A stretch of 64,000 nt of DNA from an uncultured Dysosmobacter sp. (GTDB lineage: Bacteria > Bacillota > Clostridia > Oscillospirales > Oscillospiraceae). This document shows, one piece after another, positions 9,550 to 18,989 of the stretch. The stretch is taken from positions 248,001-312,000 of the forward strand of contig NZ_CANRMB010000001.1 in the NCBI RefSeq assembly GCF_947631635.1, in the 5' to 3' direction. Position 1 is the stretch's first letter, and every line of letters begins with the position of its first letter. A program made the translations under genes and the position numbers. The notes under the pieces are model-generated. The model was given only the letters and a program-made list of their open reading frames with translations. It did no database searches and was not told where the DNA came from.

Positions 9550-9740
9550 TTTTATCAATGCGAAATCAGGAATGCGGGATGAGAAATCAGATTTTCCATT
9601 CCGGTCCCGCCAATTCCTGATTCTTAACTCCTAATTCCGAATTGCCGCAGGGCTTACCGGTCAGGGACAGCCCTGCGGGCCGGGAGGCAGCAGCTCGCGG
9701 CAGCTCCTCCGTTATACGCTGTATGCGTGAGACACAGGGG

Positions 9741-10697
9741 TCATTGGACAAAGTCCGGGGCGTTTTGGGCGATGGCGTCCAGGATCCGCAGCTTGACATC
9801 CAGCCAGGAGGACTCCACGGTGCAGCCCGCCGCCGCCGCGTGGCCGCCGCCGCCCAGCATCCGGCAGACGTTGGTGGCGTTGATCCGCGCCCCGGTGCGG
9901 ACGGACAGCTTCCACACATTGGGCCGCAGCTCCCGCATGGTGACGGCGCAGTCCACCCCCTCGATCTGCCCGCCAAGGGCGGAGAGGTCCTCGGCGTCGC
10001 TCTCCGTGGCCTGGACCCGCTCCATCAGGGACATGGGAACGGACAGGACCGCCACCCGGTCCCGGTCATAGAATTCCATCGTGTCCAGCATGGCGCCCTC
10101 CAGCTGCATGCGCTTGCGGCTCTTGGTGCGGAAGAACACCTTGTTGACGGTCTGATAGTCGATGCCGGTGCGCATCAGCGCCGCCGCCACGGCGTGGGTC
10201 TGGGCGGTGGTGTTGGCATAGGCGAAGCAGCCAGTGTCCGTGGACACCGCCACATACAGCGGCAGGGCCATCTCCGGCGTGATGGGTCCAAGCGCGGCCA
10301 GGATGTCGTACACCAATTCGCCGCAGGCGGCGGCCTCGGGACGGACGATGTTGGCCTTGCCGAAGTGCTCAAAGGAGGGGTGGTGGTCGATGGCAAGGTC
10401 GATGCGCCCGGCATAGGGCCTGGCGTTTTCCGGCAGCAGGCCCAGCGTGGCGATGTCCGTGGAGACCACGGCTTCCGGCACAAAGCCCGCCGGAGCGGAA
10501 TAGGGAATGAAATAGGGCCGCGTGGTGTCCGTCAGCTCCGGATTGGGCAGCAGATAGGCGGTTTTCCCCAGGGCGCGCAGCCCGGCGCACAGGGCGGCGG
10601 CGCAGCCCACGGTGTCGCCGTCGGGCCGGACATGGGTCAGGATCAAAACCCGGTCAAGAGACCGCAGCAGGGCGGCGGTTTGAGCGACAGTGAGCAT
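9741..10697 (-). CDS. nrnA: DHH family phosphoesterase (NrnA-like oligoribonuclease/pAp phosphatase)
   Basis: THVRPDGDTVGCAAAL, IDLAIDHHPSFEHF, DTGCFAYANTT, GGGHAAAAGCTV. Confidence 0.88.
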   Translation of the reverse strand: MLTVAQTAALLRSLDRVLILTHVRPDGDTVGCAAALCAGLRALGKTAYLLPNPELTDTTRPYFIPYSAPAGFVPEAVVSTDIATLGLLPENARPYAGRIDLAIDHHPSFEHFGKANIVRPEAAACGELVYDILAALGPITPEMALPLYVAVSTDTGCFAYANTTAQTHAVAAALMRTGIDYQTVNKVFFRTKSRKRMQLEGAMLDTMEFYDRDRVAVLSVPMSLMERVQATESDAEDLSALGGQIEGVDCAVTMRELRPNVWKLSVRTGARINATNVCRMLGGGGHAAAAGCTVESSWLDVKLRILDAIAQNAPDFVQ

Positions 10698-10699
10698 AG

Positions 10700-11089
10700 T
10701 CAGTCCTCCGTTTTGGCAGTTTCAGCGGGGCCGCGGGCCTCGTCCGCCCGCTCCACCTGCCGCAGAACTTCCAGGATGTGGGCGCCGTGCTGGATGGAGT
10801 CGTCGGCGATGAATTGCAGTTCCGGGGTGTACCGCAGCTGCAGGGCATGGCCCAATTCCCGCCGCAGGAACCCGGCGGCGGACTTCAGTCCTTTCAGGAC
10901 CTCTTTTTCCTGGGACTTGTCCAGGACGCTGATATAGACCCGGGCGTAGCGCAGGTCGCCGGTGGTGTCCACCCGGGTGATGGATACCATGCCGGTACCG
11001 GATACCCGGGGGTCTTTCAAGCGGCGGAGCTGGCCGGCCAACTCCCGCTGGATCTCTTCATTGATACGGCCGATTCGATTGCTGGACAT
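10700..11089 (-). CDS. rbfA: 30S ribosome-binding factor
   Basis: RIGRINEEIQRELAGQLRRLKDPRVSGTGMVSITRVDTTGDLRYARVYISVL. Confidence 0.93.
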   Translation of the reverse strand: MSSNRIGRINEEIQRELAGQLRRLKDPRVSGTGMVSITRVDTTGDLRYARVYISVLDKSQEKEVLKGLKSAAGFLRRELGHALQLRYTPELQFIADDSIQHGAHILEVLRQVERADEARGPAETAKTED

Positions 11090-11396
11090 TATCAAAACCT
11101 CCTCTTGGAACTTAAGGTTACCCGTTTGAGAGGGCTTATGCAGGCATACCGCCGGGGCAGCCGCACGAGCCGGGACGATCCCCTGTGCAGAATATCCGGC
11201 AGCAGATTGGCGGAGCAGGTAATCACATGGTAAAAGACATGGCGCGGAACAGCATGGCCCAAAGGATCGCAAGGCCCATCAGCGCTGAACCAGCGGCTCA
11301 AATTGCGATAAGCGGCAGACACAGCAGGCGCACTTCATTGCGGTCCAATAGAGGAAACCAGGGGCGGCGACGTGGTCGCCGCCCCTGGTATGTGTG

Positions 11397-13808
11397 TCAG
11401 CGGGGGATCTCCTCCATGGTGAATGCCTCAACGATATCGCCTTCCTTGATGTCGTTGAACTTCTCAATGGTCAGGCCGCACTCATACTTCTGCACGACCT
11501 CCTTGACGGAGTCCTTGAAGCGCTGGAGGGAGGCCAGGCTGCCCTCGTGGATGACGATGCCGTCCCGGACCACCCGCACGGAGCAGGCCCGGACGATCTT
11601 GCCGTCCTGGACATAGCAGCCGGCCACGGTGCCCACGCCGGAGACCTTGTAGGTCTGGCGGATCTCCGCATGGCCCAGGACCACCTCCCGGAACTTGGGC
11701 GCCAGCATACCCTTCATGGCGGCCTCGATCTCGTCGATGCAGTCGTAGATGACGCGGTACATCCGCATATCCACGTTCTGGCGCTGGGCGCCGTCCCGGG
11801 CGGCGGCGTCGGGCCGGACGTTGAAGCCCACGATGATGGCGTTGGAGGAGGCGGCCAGCATCACGTCGGACTCGTTGATGGCGCCCACGCCGCCGTGGAT
11901 GACGCGGACGTTGACCTCCTCGTTGGAGAGCTTCTCCAGAGAGGCCTTCACGGCCTCCACGCTGCCCTGAACGTCGGCCTTGACGATTAGGGCCAGCTCC
12001 TTGCGCTCACCGGCCTGGATCTGGTCGAACAGATTCTCCAGAGAGACCTTCTGGACCGGCGCGGCGGCCTTGGCCTTCTCCTCGGCCTTGCGCTGCTCCA
12101 CCAGCTCACGGGCCATGCGCTCGTCGGCCACGGCGAAGAAGGGGCTGCCGGCGGAGGGGGCCTCGGAGAGGCCCGCGATCTCCACGGGAACAGAGGGACC
12201 GGCCTCGGTGAGGCGGTTGCCCTTGTAGTCCAGCATGGTGCGGACACGGCCCACGGCGGTGCCGGCGATGATGATGTCGCCCTGCTTCAGCGTGCCGTTC
12301 TGCACCAGCAGGGTAGCCACGGGACCGCGGCCCTTGTCCAGCCGGGCCTCGATGACGGTGCCCTGGCCCGCCCGGTTGGGGTTGGCCTTCAGCTCCTGGA
12401 TCTCGGCAAGCAGCACCAGGTTTTCCAGCAGGTTGTCGATGCCGATGTTCTTCTTGGCGGACACCTTGCAGCAGATGGTCTCGCCGCCCCAGTCCTCGGG
12501 CACCAGGCCGTGCTCGGTGAGCTGCTGGAGGACCCGGTCGGGATTGGCGTTCTCCTTATCGATCTTGTTGATGGCGACGATGATGGGGATGTTGGCGGCC
12601 TTGGCGTGGTTGATGGACTCGATGGTCTGGGGCATGATGCCGTCGTCCGCCGCCACCATCAAAATGGCGATGTCGGTGATCATGGCGCCGCGGGCACGCA
12701 TGGAAGTGAAGGCCTCGTGGCCCGGCGTATCCAGGAAGGTGATGGGCTTGCCGTTCACCTGGACCTGATAGGCACCGATGTGCTGGGTGATGCCGCCGGC
12801 CTCGCCCGCGGCCACGGAGGTGTTCCGGATGGTATCCAGCAGGGAGGTCTTGCCGTGGTCCACGTGACCCATGACCACCACCACGGGGGCACGGGGCACC
12901 AGGTCCTCGGGCTTATCCTCGTGGACGTCGATGAGCTTTTCCTCAATGGTGACGACCACTTCCTTCTCCACCTTGCAGCCCATCTCCTCGGCGATGATGG
13001 CGGCGGTATCGAAGTCGATCATCTGGGAGAGGGAGGCCATGACGCCGTTCTTCATCAGGCACTTGACCACCTCGGCGCCGGTCTTTTTCATGCGGCTGGC
13101 CAGCTCGCCCACAGAGATCTCGTCGGGGATCTGGACCTTGACGGGGGCCTTTTTGGCGATCTCCAGCTGGAGGCGGCGCATTTTCTCCGCCTCGTCCTGG
13201 CGGCGCTTGTTGGAGAAGGTCATGCCGCCCCTTCGCTGATTGCTGTTGCGGAATTTCTCCTTGCCGCCCTTCTGCTGCATCCGCTCGCCCCGCTGGCCGC
13301 CCAGATCCTCCAGGCGCTCGTCGTACTTGGCCAGGTTCACGTCGCCGCCCTTGCGGGTGTCCACGATCTTCTTCTGGGGCACACGGCTGACAGGCTGCTG
13401 GATGGGCTGCGCGGCAGGCTTCGCGCCCTGCTGCGCGGGCTTTCCGGCAGCGGGAGCGGGTTTTGCCTGCTGGGCAGGCGCGGCCTTGGGAGCGGCGTTC
13501 TGTTGTTTGGCAGGCGCCTGCTTGGCCGCCTGGGGCGCAGGCTGCTGGGCGGGAGCGGCCGGCTTGGGCTTCTCCTGCTCGATGTCCGCGTAGATGGCCT
13601 GGATGCTGGAGACCTGGTTATGCTGTGTCAGATAGTCGAAGATCACAGACAGCTCGTGGTCGGACAGCACCTGCATATGGTTCTTCGGCGCGGCCACGTA
13701 CTTGGTCAGGATCTCGGTGATGGTCTTGGTAGGCAGGTTGAAATCCTTTGCCACCTCATGGACCCTGTATTTTTCAATACCCAATAAAAACACCTCGTTA
13801 TGCACCAA
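11397..13808 (-). CDS. infB: Translation initiation factor IF-2
   Basis: [47 protein letters not shown]; Ala/Pro/Gln-rich N-terminus. Confidence 0.97.
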   Translation of the reverse strand: MVHNEVFLLGIEKYRVHEVAKDFNLPTKTITEILTKYVAAPKNHMQVLSDHELSVIFDYLTQHNQVSSIQAIYADIEQEKPKPAAPAQQPAPQAAKQAPAKQQNAAPKAAPAQQAKPAPAAGKPAQQGAKPAAQPIQQPVSRVPQKKIVDTRKGGDVNLAKYDERLEDLGGQRGERMQQKGGKEKFRNSNQRRGGMTFSNKRRQDEAEKMRRLQLEIAKKAPVKVQIPDEISVGELASRMKKTGAEVVKCLMKNGVMASLSQMIDFDTAAIIAEEMGCKVEKEVVVTIEEKLIDVHEDKPEDLVPRAPVVVVMGHVDHGKTSLLDTIRNTSVAAGEAGGITQHIGAYQVQVNGKPITFLDTPGHEAFTSMRARGAMITDIAILMVAADDGIMPQTIESINHAKAANIPIIVAINKIDKENANPDRVLQQLTEHGLVPEDWGGETICCKVSAKKNIGIDNLLENLVLLAEIQELKANPNRAGQGTVIEARLDKGRGPVATLLVQNGTLKQGDIIIAGTAVGRVRTMLDYKGNRLTEAGPSVPVEIAGLSEAPSAGSPFFAVADERMARELVEQRKAEEKAKAAAPVQKVSLENLFDQIQAGERKELALIVKADVQGSVEAVKASLEKLSNEEVNVRVIHGGVGAINESDVMLAASSNAIIVGFNVRPDAAARDGAQRQNVDMRMYRVIYDCIDEIEAAMKGMLAPKFREVVLGHAEIRQTYKVSGVGTVAGCYVQDGKIVRACSVRVVRDGIVIHEGSLASLQRFKDSVKEVVQKYECGLTIEKFNDIKEGDIVEAFTMEEIPR

Positions 13809-13841
13809 CCCGGGGGCTGGGAAATTTTTGGATCAATACGC

Positions 13842-14507
13842 TCAGCCTTCCTTCTTCCGGAAGGAGCCCTTGCCCTTTTTCACAGGGCGGCTGTGGGCGT
13901 AGGGATTTGGCTTTGCCCGCGGCTTGGGGCGGTTTTCCTTGGAGGGGCGGGAGCGCGGCTTCCTGGGAGCCGCGCCCTTGGGGGCGGCGGCAGGGGGCTG
14001 GGGCGCCCTGTGGGGAACGTCCTCCGGCGAAGCGCTCCCGCCGGGACTGTCCTTTGGGGCGGAGACGGCCTTGGGAGACTTTTTCCTGCCCTGCCGGAGA
14101 TTTTTTTCGTGAGCCGCCTGTTCGGCTCTCCGTTCAGCGGCCCGCTGGGCCTTGACATCCAGCCGGGCGGCGGCCTCCGTATACCGGGCGGGGTCCAGCT
14201 CCGCCAGACGGCGGACGGCAGCGCTGGCGAGGCCGATGTCCGTCACCGCCGCGATGGCCACGGAGGTGCGGCCAAGGGCACGGCCCAGTTCGGCCTTCGT
14301 AAAGGGGAGGCGCAGCCACAGGCACTGTCCGGCGTCCGCAAAGCGCTCCGTCCTGCGGCGGGTATTGTCCGCCGCGTCGGCGGCCAGCAGCAGCACCCGG
14401 GCGTCCCGGGCGCGGGCCGCGGCCTCCACCGGCTCCTCTCCCAGGACCAGGTTGCCGCCCCGGAGGGCCAGACCCAGAAGGGAGAGAATGTTGTTATGAC
14501 TGTTCAT
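13842..14507 (-). CDS. L7Ae-family ribosomal-like protein (YlxQ) with long basic C-terminal tail
   Basis: LLGLALRGGNLVLGEEPVEAAARARDARVLLLAADAADNTRRR L7Ae fold; between ylxR and infB. Confidence 0.85.
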   Translation of the reverse strand: MNSHNNILSLLGLALRGGNLVLGEEPVEAAARARDARVLLLAADAADNTRRRTERFADAGQCLWLRLPFTKAELGRALGRTSVAIAAVTDIGLASAAVRRLAELDPARYTEAAARLDVKAQRAAERRAEQAAHEKNLRQGRKKSPKAVSAPKDSPGGSASPEDVPHRAPQPPAAAPKGAAPRKPRSRPSKENRPKPRAKPNPYAHSRPVKKGKGSFRKKEG

Positions 14508-14775
14508 CCGCACCTCGCAGTTCCGCCTCCATGGCGTCATAGACCTCGGCGGGGATGGCCGTCTCAAAGGCACGCTCCAGCGCTCTGGTTTTCCTGGCCC
14601 GCTGGAGGCAGGCCACGTCGTGGCACACGTAGGCGCCGCGGCCGGGCTTCTTGCCGCCAAAGTCCAGACTGACGGTCCCCTCCGGGGACTTGACCACCCG
14701 GAGCAGGGACTTCTTATCTTTCATTTCCCGGCAGCCCACACACTGCCGCTGGGGGATCTTTTTTACTTTCGGCAT
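14494..14775 (-). CDS. rnpM: YlxR family protein (RNase P modulator RnpM)
   Basis: PQRQCVGCREMKDKKSLLRVVKSPEGTVSLDFGGKKPGRGAYVC. Confidence 0.93.
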   Translation of the reverse strand: MPKVKKIPQRQCVGCREMKDKKSLLRVVKSPEGTVSLDFGGKKPGRGAYVCHDVACLQRARKTRALERAFETAIPAEVYDAMEAELRGADEQS

Positions 14776-14798
14776 CTGTCAGGCCGCCTTTCCTGTGA

Positions 14799-15959
14799 TT
14801 ATTCTTCCGCGGGGGCGTCGTCTTCCCCGATGATCTCCACCTGATCCTCGTCCACACCCTCCTCGGGGTCCTGATAGCTCTGGGGCTTGATATCGATCTT
14901 ATAGCCGGTGAGGCGGGCGGCCAGACGGGCGTTCTGGCCCTCCTTGCCGATGGCCAGGGACAGCTGGTCGTCCGGCACCAGGACGCGGCAGGCCTTGCCC
15001 TCGTCCGCCATCCACACATCCACCACGTCGGCGGGAGCCAGGGCGGCGGCGATGAATTGCGCGGGGTCCTCGCTGTACTTGATGATGTCGATCTTCTCGC
15101 CCCGCAGCTCCTCCACGATACCGGCGACACGCTGGCCCTTGGGGCCCACACAGGCGCCGATGGGGTCCACGTTCTCGTCGTTGCTCCAGACGGCCATCTT
15201 TGTGCGGCTGCCGGCCTCCCGGGCGATGGACTTCACCTCCACGGTGCCGTCGTAGATCTCAGGGACTTCCAGCTCGAACAGACGCTTCACCAGGCCCGGA
15301 TGGGTCCGGGAGATGAGGATCTGGGGACCGCGGGTGGAGCGGCGGACGTCCACCACATAGACCTTGACGTGCATGCCCTCTTCCAGCATCTCGCCGGGGA
15401 CCTGCTCGCCCGACATCAGCAGCGCCTCCGTGGATTCCGTGCCGGTGCCGATGCGCAGGGACACGTTGCCGTTCCGGGGGTCGATGCGGGTGACCACGCC
15501 GGTGAGGATCTCATGCTGCTTGGAGTTGAACTCGTCATACACCTGGCCCCGCTCGGCCTCCCGCAGGCCCTGGATGATCACCTGCTTGCCGTTGCCTGCG
15601 GCGATGCGGCCAAACTCCATCTTGTCCACGGGGATGTTGACGATGTCGCCGATCTCATACTTGGCGGAGAGGGCCTTGGCCTCCTCCAGCGTCATTTCGT
15701 TGGCGGGGTCCACATAGTCCTCTTCGTCCACCACATTTTTCTGGACATACATCCGCAGGTCCTGATGCGCCTCATCCACGTCCACAATGACGTTTTCCAC
15801 GCCCTCGTGGTCCCGCTTGTAGGCGGTGGTGATGGCCTGGATGATCTTTTCCATCATGAAGGTCTGGGGGATGTTGCGCTCCTTTTCCAGCAGCGCCAGG
15901 GCGGCGAAGATCTCCGCCGGATTCATCCCGGCGGGCTCTTTCTGCTTCTTGCCTTTCAT
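14799..15959 (-). CDS. nusA: Transcription termination/antitermination protein NusA
   Basis: S1 and KH domains: VTRIDPRNGNVSLRIG, RTHPGLVKRLFELEVPEIYDGTVEVKSIAREAGSRTKMAV, DPIGACVGPKGQRV. Confidence 0.96.
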   Translation of the reverse strand: MKGKKQKEPAGMNPAEIFAALALLEKERNIPQTFMMEKIIQAITTAYKRDHEGVENVIVDVDEAHQDLRMYVQKNVVDEEDYVDPANEMTLEEAKALSAKYEIGDIVNIPVDKMEFGRIAAGNGKQVIIQGLREAERGQVYDEFNSKQHEILTGVVTRIDPRNGNVSLRIGTGTESTEALLMSGEQVPGEMLEEGMHVKVYVVDVRRSTRGPQILISRTHPGLVKRLFELEVPEIYDGTVEVKSIAREAGSRTKMAVWSNDENVDPIGACVGPKGQRVAGIVEELRGEKIDIIKYSEDPAQFIAAALAPADVVDVWMADEGKACRVLVPDDQLSLAIGKEGQNARLAARLTGYKIDIKPQSYQDPEEGVDEDQVEIIGEDDAPAEE

Positions 15960-16020
15960 CGGTCGATTCTCCTTGTTATGATATGAATTGATAATAAATC
16001 ATTGACAGCTGCGGGCTTTT

Positions 16021-16482
16021 TTAAAATTCCACACGCAGGCGGACCAGGGCGACGTCCTTTTTCTCAAAGGTCATCTCCCGGCTGCCCACTGTGATGGTGA
16101 CGGCGCCGGAGTCCGCATCGTGGGCGGTGAGGGTGCCGGCGAATTCCTTCCGGCCATCCTGACTGCGGTACAGCTTCACCAGCACGGGACTGCCCAGGAA
16201 CCGCTGGAAATCAGAGGGACGCTTCAGCGCCCGCTCCGCTCCGGCGGAGCCGACCTCCAGGGTGTAGCTGCCCTCGATGGGGTCCGCCTCGTCCAAAAGG
16301 TCGGAGAGCTTCCGGGACACGTTCTCACAGTCCAGAATGTCCACGCCGCCCTCTTTGTCCAGCAGCACCCGCAGATACCAGGTGCCGGCCTCCTTGACAT
16401 ACTCCACGTCCCAGAGGGTGCATCCGGCCTCCGCGATAGCGGGCGCGGCAAGCTCGGCAGTGAGTTCCGTGATCTTTTTCAT
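16021..16482 (-). CDS. rimP: Ribosome maturation factor RimP
   Basis: GCTLWDVEYVKEAGTWYLRVLLDKEGGVDILDCENVSRKLSDLLDEADPIEGSYTLEVGSAGAERALKRPSDF. Confidence 0.94.
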   Translation of the reverse strand: MKKITELTAELAAPAIAEAGCTLWDVEYVKEAGTWYLRVLLDKEGGVDILDCENVSRKLSDLLDEADPIEGSYTLEVGSAGAERALKRPSDFQRFLGSPVLVKLYRSQDGRKEFAGTLTAHDADSGAVTITVGSREMTFEKKDVALVRLRVEF

Positions 16483-16541
16483 GGGAAGGCTCCCTTCATT
16501 TGCCAGATTTTACGAATTTTGAGAGATGGAAAAAGGCCAAG

Positions 16542-16567
16542 AAAAAGAGCGGACCGCAGGTCCACTC
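16542..16567 (-). promoter_or_regulatory. Leader terminator/attenuator ahead of rimP-nusA operon
   Basis: On minus strand GAGTGGACCtgcGGTCCGCTCtttttctt, directly downstream of the predicted promoter. Confidence 0.55.
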
Positions 16568-16594
16568 CATACCTTACACTCTCTAATATATGTA

Positions 16595-16623
16595 TTTATA
16601 ACACATCTTATAAAAAAGTGCAA
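16595..16623 (-). promoter_or_regulatory. Predicted sigma-A promoter of rimP-nusA-infB operon
   Basis: Minus strand TTGCAC - 17 nt - TATAAA. Confidence 0.6.
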
Positions 16624-16721
16624 GTATTTTCTTTACAATAAACAGCAATCGTGCAGGATCCCTTGGATCAGAGCGGAGATTTTTCCGCCTGCGGGCGCGC
16701 CCCTCCCGCCCGCGGGGCGCT

Positions 16722-17531
16722 TTACCGCCTCAAGGCGGCCGGCAGGCAGGAGAGCAGAAACAGCGCCAGGTTGGCGCAGACCACCGACGCGCCCACGGGG
16801 GTGGACATGGTGAAGGACACCGTCAGCCCCACACAGAAGCAAGTCACTGAAGTGACGGCGGCGCAGAGAATGACGCCCCGGAAGCTCTTGAACAGCCGCA
16901 TGGCGGTGAGGGCGGGGAAGATGATCAGAGAGGAGATCAGCATGGCGCCCATCATCCGCATCCCCAGCACGATGGTCAGGGCCGTCAGGATCGCCAGCAG
17001 GGTGTTGTACCAGTCCACCTTCAGCCCGGTGGCCCGGGAGAAGTTCTCGTCAAAGGTCACGGCGAACAGCTTGTGGTAGAACAGGACGAAGAGCACCAGC
17101 ACGGCGGCGCACAGCACCACAGACAGCGCCACATCCGCCTTGGACATGGCCAGGACGCTGCCGAACATGTAGTTGTCCACATCGGTGGTCATGCCCGTGG
17201 TGCGGGAGATGACCAGAATGCCCACGGCCAGGGAGGAGGCGCTCATGGCGGCGATGGCGGCGTCGCTGTTCCAGCGGGGATGGTCCGCCACCCGCAGCAG
17301 CAGGAACGCCGCCAGGATGACCACAGGAATGGAGAAATACAGCGGCGTGACGCCAAGGGCCACGGCGATGGCCAGGGCGCCGAAGGAGACGTGGCTGAGG
17401 CCGTCGCCGATCATGGAGTACCGCTTCAGCACCAGGGAGACGCCCAGCAGCGCCGCGCACAGGCTCACCAGCACCCCGGCGACCAGCGCCCGCTGCATGA
17501 AGGGGAAGGAAAACATCTGCAAAATGCTCAT
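16722..17531 (-). CDS. Metal (Zn/Mn) ABC transporter permease, ZnuB family
   Basis: ABC-3 permease pattern: FMQRALVAGVLVSLCAALLGVSLVLKRYSMIGDGLSHVSFGALAIAVALG. Confidence 0.92.
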   Translation of the reverse strand: MSILQMFSFPFMQRALVAGVLVSLCAALLGVSLVLKRYSMIGDGLSHVSFGALAIAVALGVTPLYFSIPVVILAAFLLLRVADHPRWNSDAAIAAMSASSLAVGILVISRTTGMTTDVDNYMFGSVLAMSKADVALSVVLCAAVLVLFVLFYHKLFAVTFDENFSRATGLKVDWYNTLLAILTALTIVLGMRMMGAMLISSLIIFPALTAMRLFKSFRGVILCAAVTSVTCFCVGLTVSFTMSTPVGASVVCANLALFLLSCLPAALRR

Positions 17532-18241
17532 AGGTCGGCCTCCTGGAAGCGCCGTCCCAGGGGGGAGGCGAGATATTCCGGCGCGGTGCCCAAAAACAGG
17601 CCCCTGCGCCCGATGTGGAGGACCGTGCGGGCGCTGCGGAGGGCGGCCTTCAGATCATGGGTCACCATCACCACCGCCATGCCCTCCTTCTGGTTCAGGT
17701 AGGCCAGCGTCTTGTAGAGGTCCTGGGCCGCGGCGGGGTCCAGGCCGGTGATGGGCTCGTCCAGGATCAGCAGGCGGCTGGCGGCGCACAGGGCCCTGGC
17801 CAGCAGGACGCGCTGCTGCTGGCCGCCGGAGAGGTCCCGGTAGCAGGCGTCCTTCAGTTCCAGCACGCCCAGCTTGCCCATGTTCATCAGCGCCTCGGAC
17901 TTCTGGGCGGCAGAGTAGAAAAAGCGCATCCCCTTGCGGTTCAGACAGCCGGAGAGGACCACCTCAAACACGGTGGCGGGAAAATCCCTCTGGGCGCGGG
18001 TCTGCTGGGGCAGGTAGCCCACAGCGCCCTTTTGCAGCTCCGGCGCCCGCCAGATCTCGCCGGACTGGGGCGTGAGCAGCCCCAGCAGGCCCCGCAGCAG
18101 GGTGGACTTGCCGGAGCCGTTGTCGCCCACGATGCAGAGGTAGTCTCCGGCCCGGATGGTCAGGTCCAGGTGGGACAGGACGCTCTGTCCCTCATAGCCC
18201 AGGGAGACGTCCCGGCAGACGATGAGTTCAGTTGTTCCCAT
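17528..18241 (-). CDS. Metal ABC transporter ATP-binding protein, ZnuC family
   Basis: GDNGSGKSTLLRGLLGL, LSGGQQQRVLLARAL, LLILDEPITGLD. Confidence 0.93.
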   Translation of the reverse strand: MGTTELIVCRDVSLGYEGQSVLSHLDLTIRAGDYLCIVGDNGSGKSTLLRGLLGLLTPQSGEIWRAPELQKGAVGYLPQQTRAQRDFPATVFEVVLSGCLNRKGMRFFYSAAQKSEALMNMGKLGVLELKDACYRDLSGGQQQRVLLARALCAASRLLILDEPITGLDPAAAQDLYKTLAYLNQKEGMAVVMVTHDLKAALRSARTVLHIGRRGLFLGTAPEYLASPLGRRFQEADL

Positions 18242-18644
18242 GAACAGCCTCCTTCTCCGCGCAGGCCCCGCACAGGCCGGTCAGCACCGTCCGGCGGGGG
18301 TCGATGCGGAAGTGGTGGTCCGTTTCCAGATGGGTATAGAGCTCCCGCAGGTGGGAGCAGTCCAGGTGGACGATGCGGCCGCAGGCCTCGCACCGGAGGA
18401 GAAAGCAGTCCCGGCCCTCCGCCGGATGGGGGCAGTACTGATAGAACGCGCCCTCCTCGGTGCTGACCTTGTGGATGCGGCCCAGCTTTTCCAGCTTTTC
18501 CAGCTGGCGGTAGATGGTGGCGAGTCCCACGGGACTGCCCGCCCGGCGCAGGTCCTCTGCCAGGTCCGCGGCGGTCAGGGCCTCCTCGGCCCGGCGGGAC
18601 AGGCAGTTCAGAATGGCCTGGTGCTGTTTGGTGGTGTACGGCAT
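18228..18644 (-). CDS. Fur family transcriptional regulator (Zur-like)
   Basis: MPYTTKQHQAILNCL..LTAADLAEDLRRAGSPVGLATIYRQLEKLEKLGRIHKV; CxxC and HLDCSHL metal motifs. Confidence 0.9.
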   Translation of the reverse strand: MPYTTKQHQAILNCLSRRAEEALTAADLAEDLRRAGSPVGLATIYRQLEKLEKLGRIHKVSTEEGAFYQYCPHPAEGRDCFLLRCEACGRIVHLDCSHLRELYTHLETDHHFRIDPRRTVLTGLCGACAEKEAVHGNN

Positions 18645-18662
18645 GGATGTGCCTCCAATATA

Positions 18663-18682
18663 AAAATGAGAATCATTTTCAT
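18663..18682. promoter_or_regulatory. Fur/Zur-box-like operator upstream of fur-znu operon
   Basis: AAAATGAGAATCATTTTCAT; 7-1-7 inverted repeat TGAGAAT-C-ATTTTCA. Confidence 0.7.
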
Positions 18683-18745
18683 ATTATAGACAGGGATGGA
18701 AAAAAGTCAAGAGTAGTTGCAAAAAATGGGGAAGTGCGGTATGGT

Positions 18746-18932
18746 ATAGTCAACGCAGTTGGAAAGGAGTGCAGGCTCCTTTTCAAGCGGCGGACGGATG
18801 GTCCGCCTGCGCACAAGGCGCCCATGCGTTTCCCATGAAGTCAGGCGCAGAGGACCGCATAGGCGGTCTGCGGCGCTGCACAGCGCTGCATGGAAAAGAC
18901 TTTTTGGAAGTCTTTTCAACTGTGCCGGCTAT
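18746..18932. repeat. Hairpin-chain intergenic repeat, copy A
   Basis: Ends ATAGTCAACGCAGTTGGAAAG / CTTTTCAACTGTGCCGGCTAT (imperfect TIR). Internal hairpins AAAGGAG/CTCCTTT, GGCGGAC/GTCCGCC, GACCGC/GCGGTC, GCGCTG/CAGCGC, GAAAAGACTT/AAGTCTTTTC. Confidence 0.7.
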
Positions 18933-18989
18933 CAGAATAGAAAACCCGCTGCGTAAGGGTGCGCAAAAACAAGATTAGGAGAAGATCGC

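Noticed and set aside
11090-11396. Cys-rich micro-ORF (MKCACCVCRLSQFEPLVQR) in the infB-rbfA gap
   Set aside because: 19 aa without a convincing RBS or any comparison available; could be chance. Not reported as a gene.
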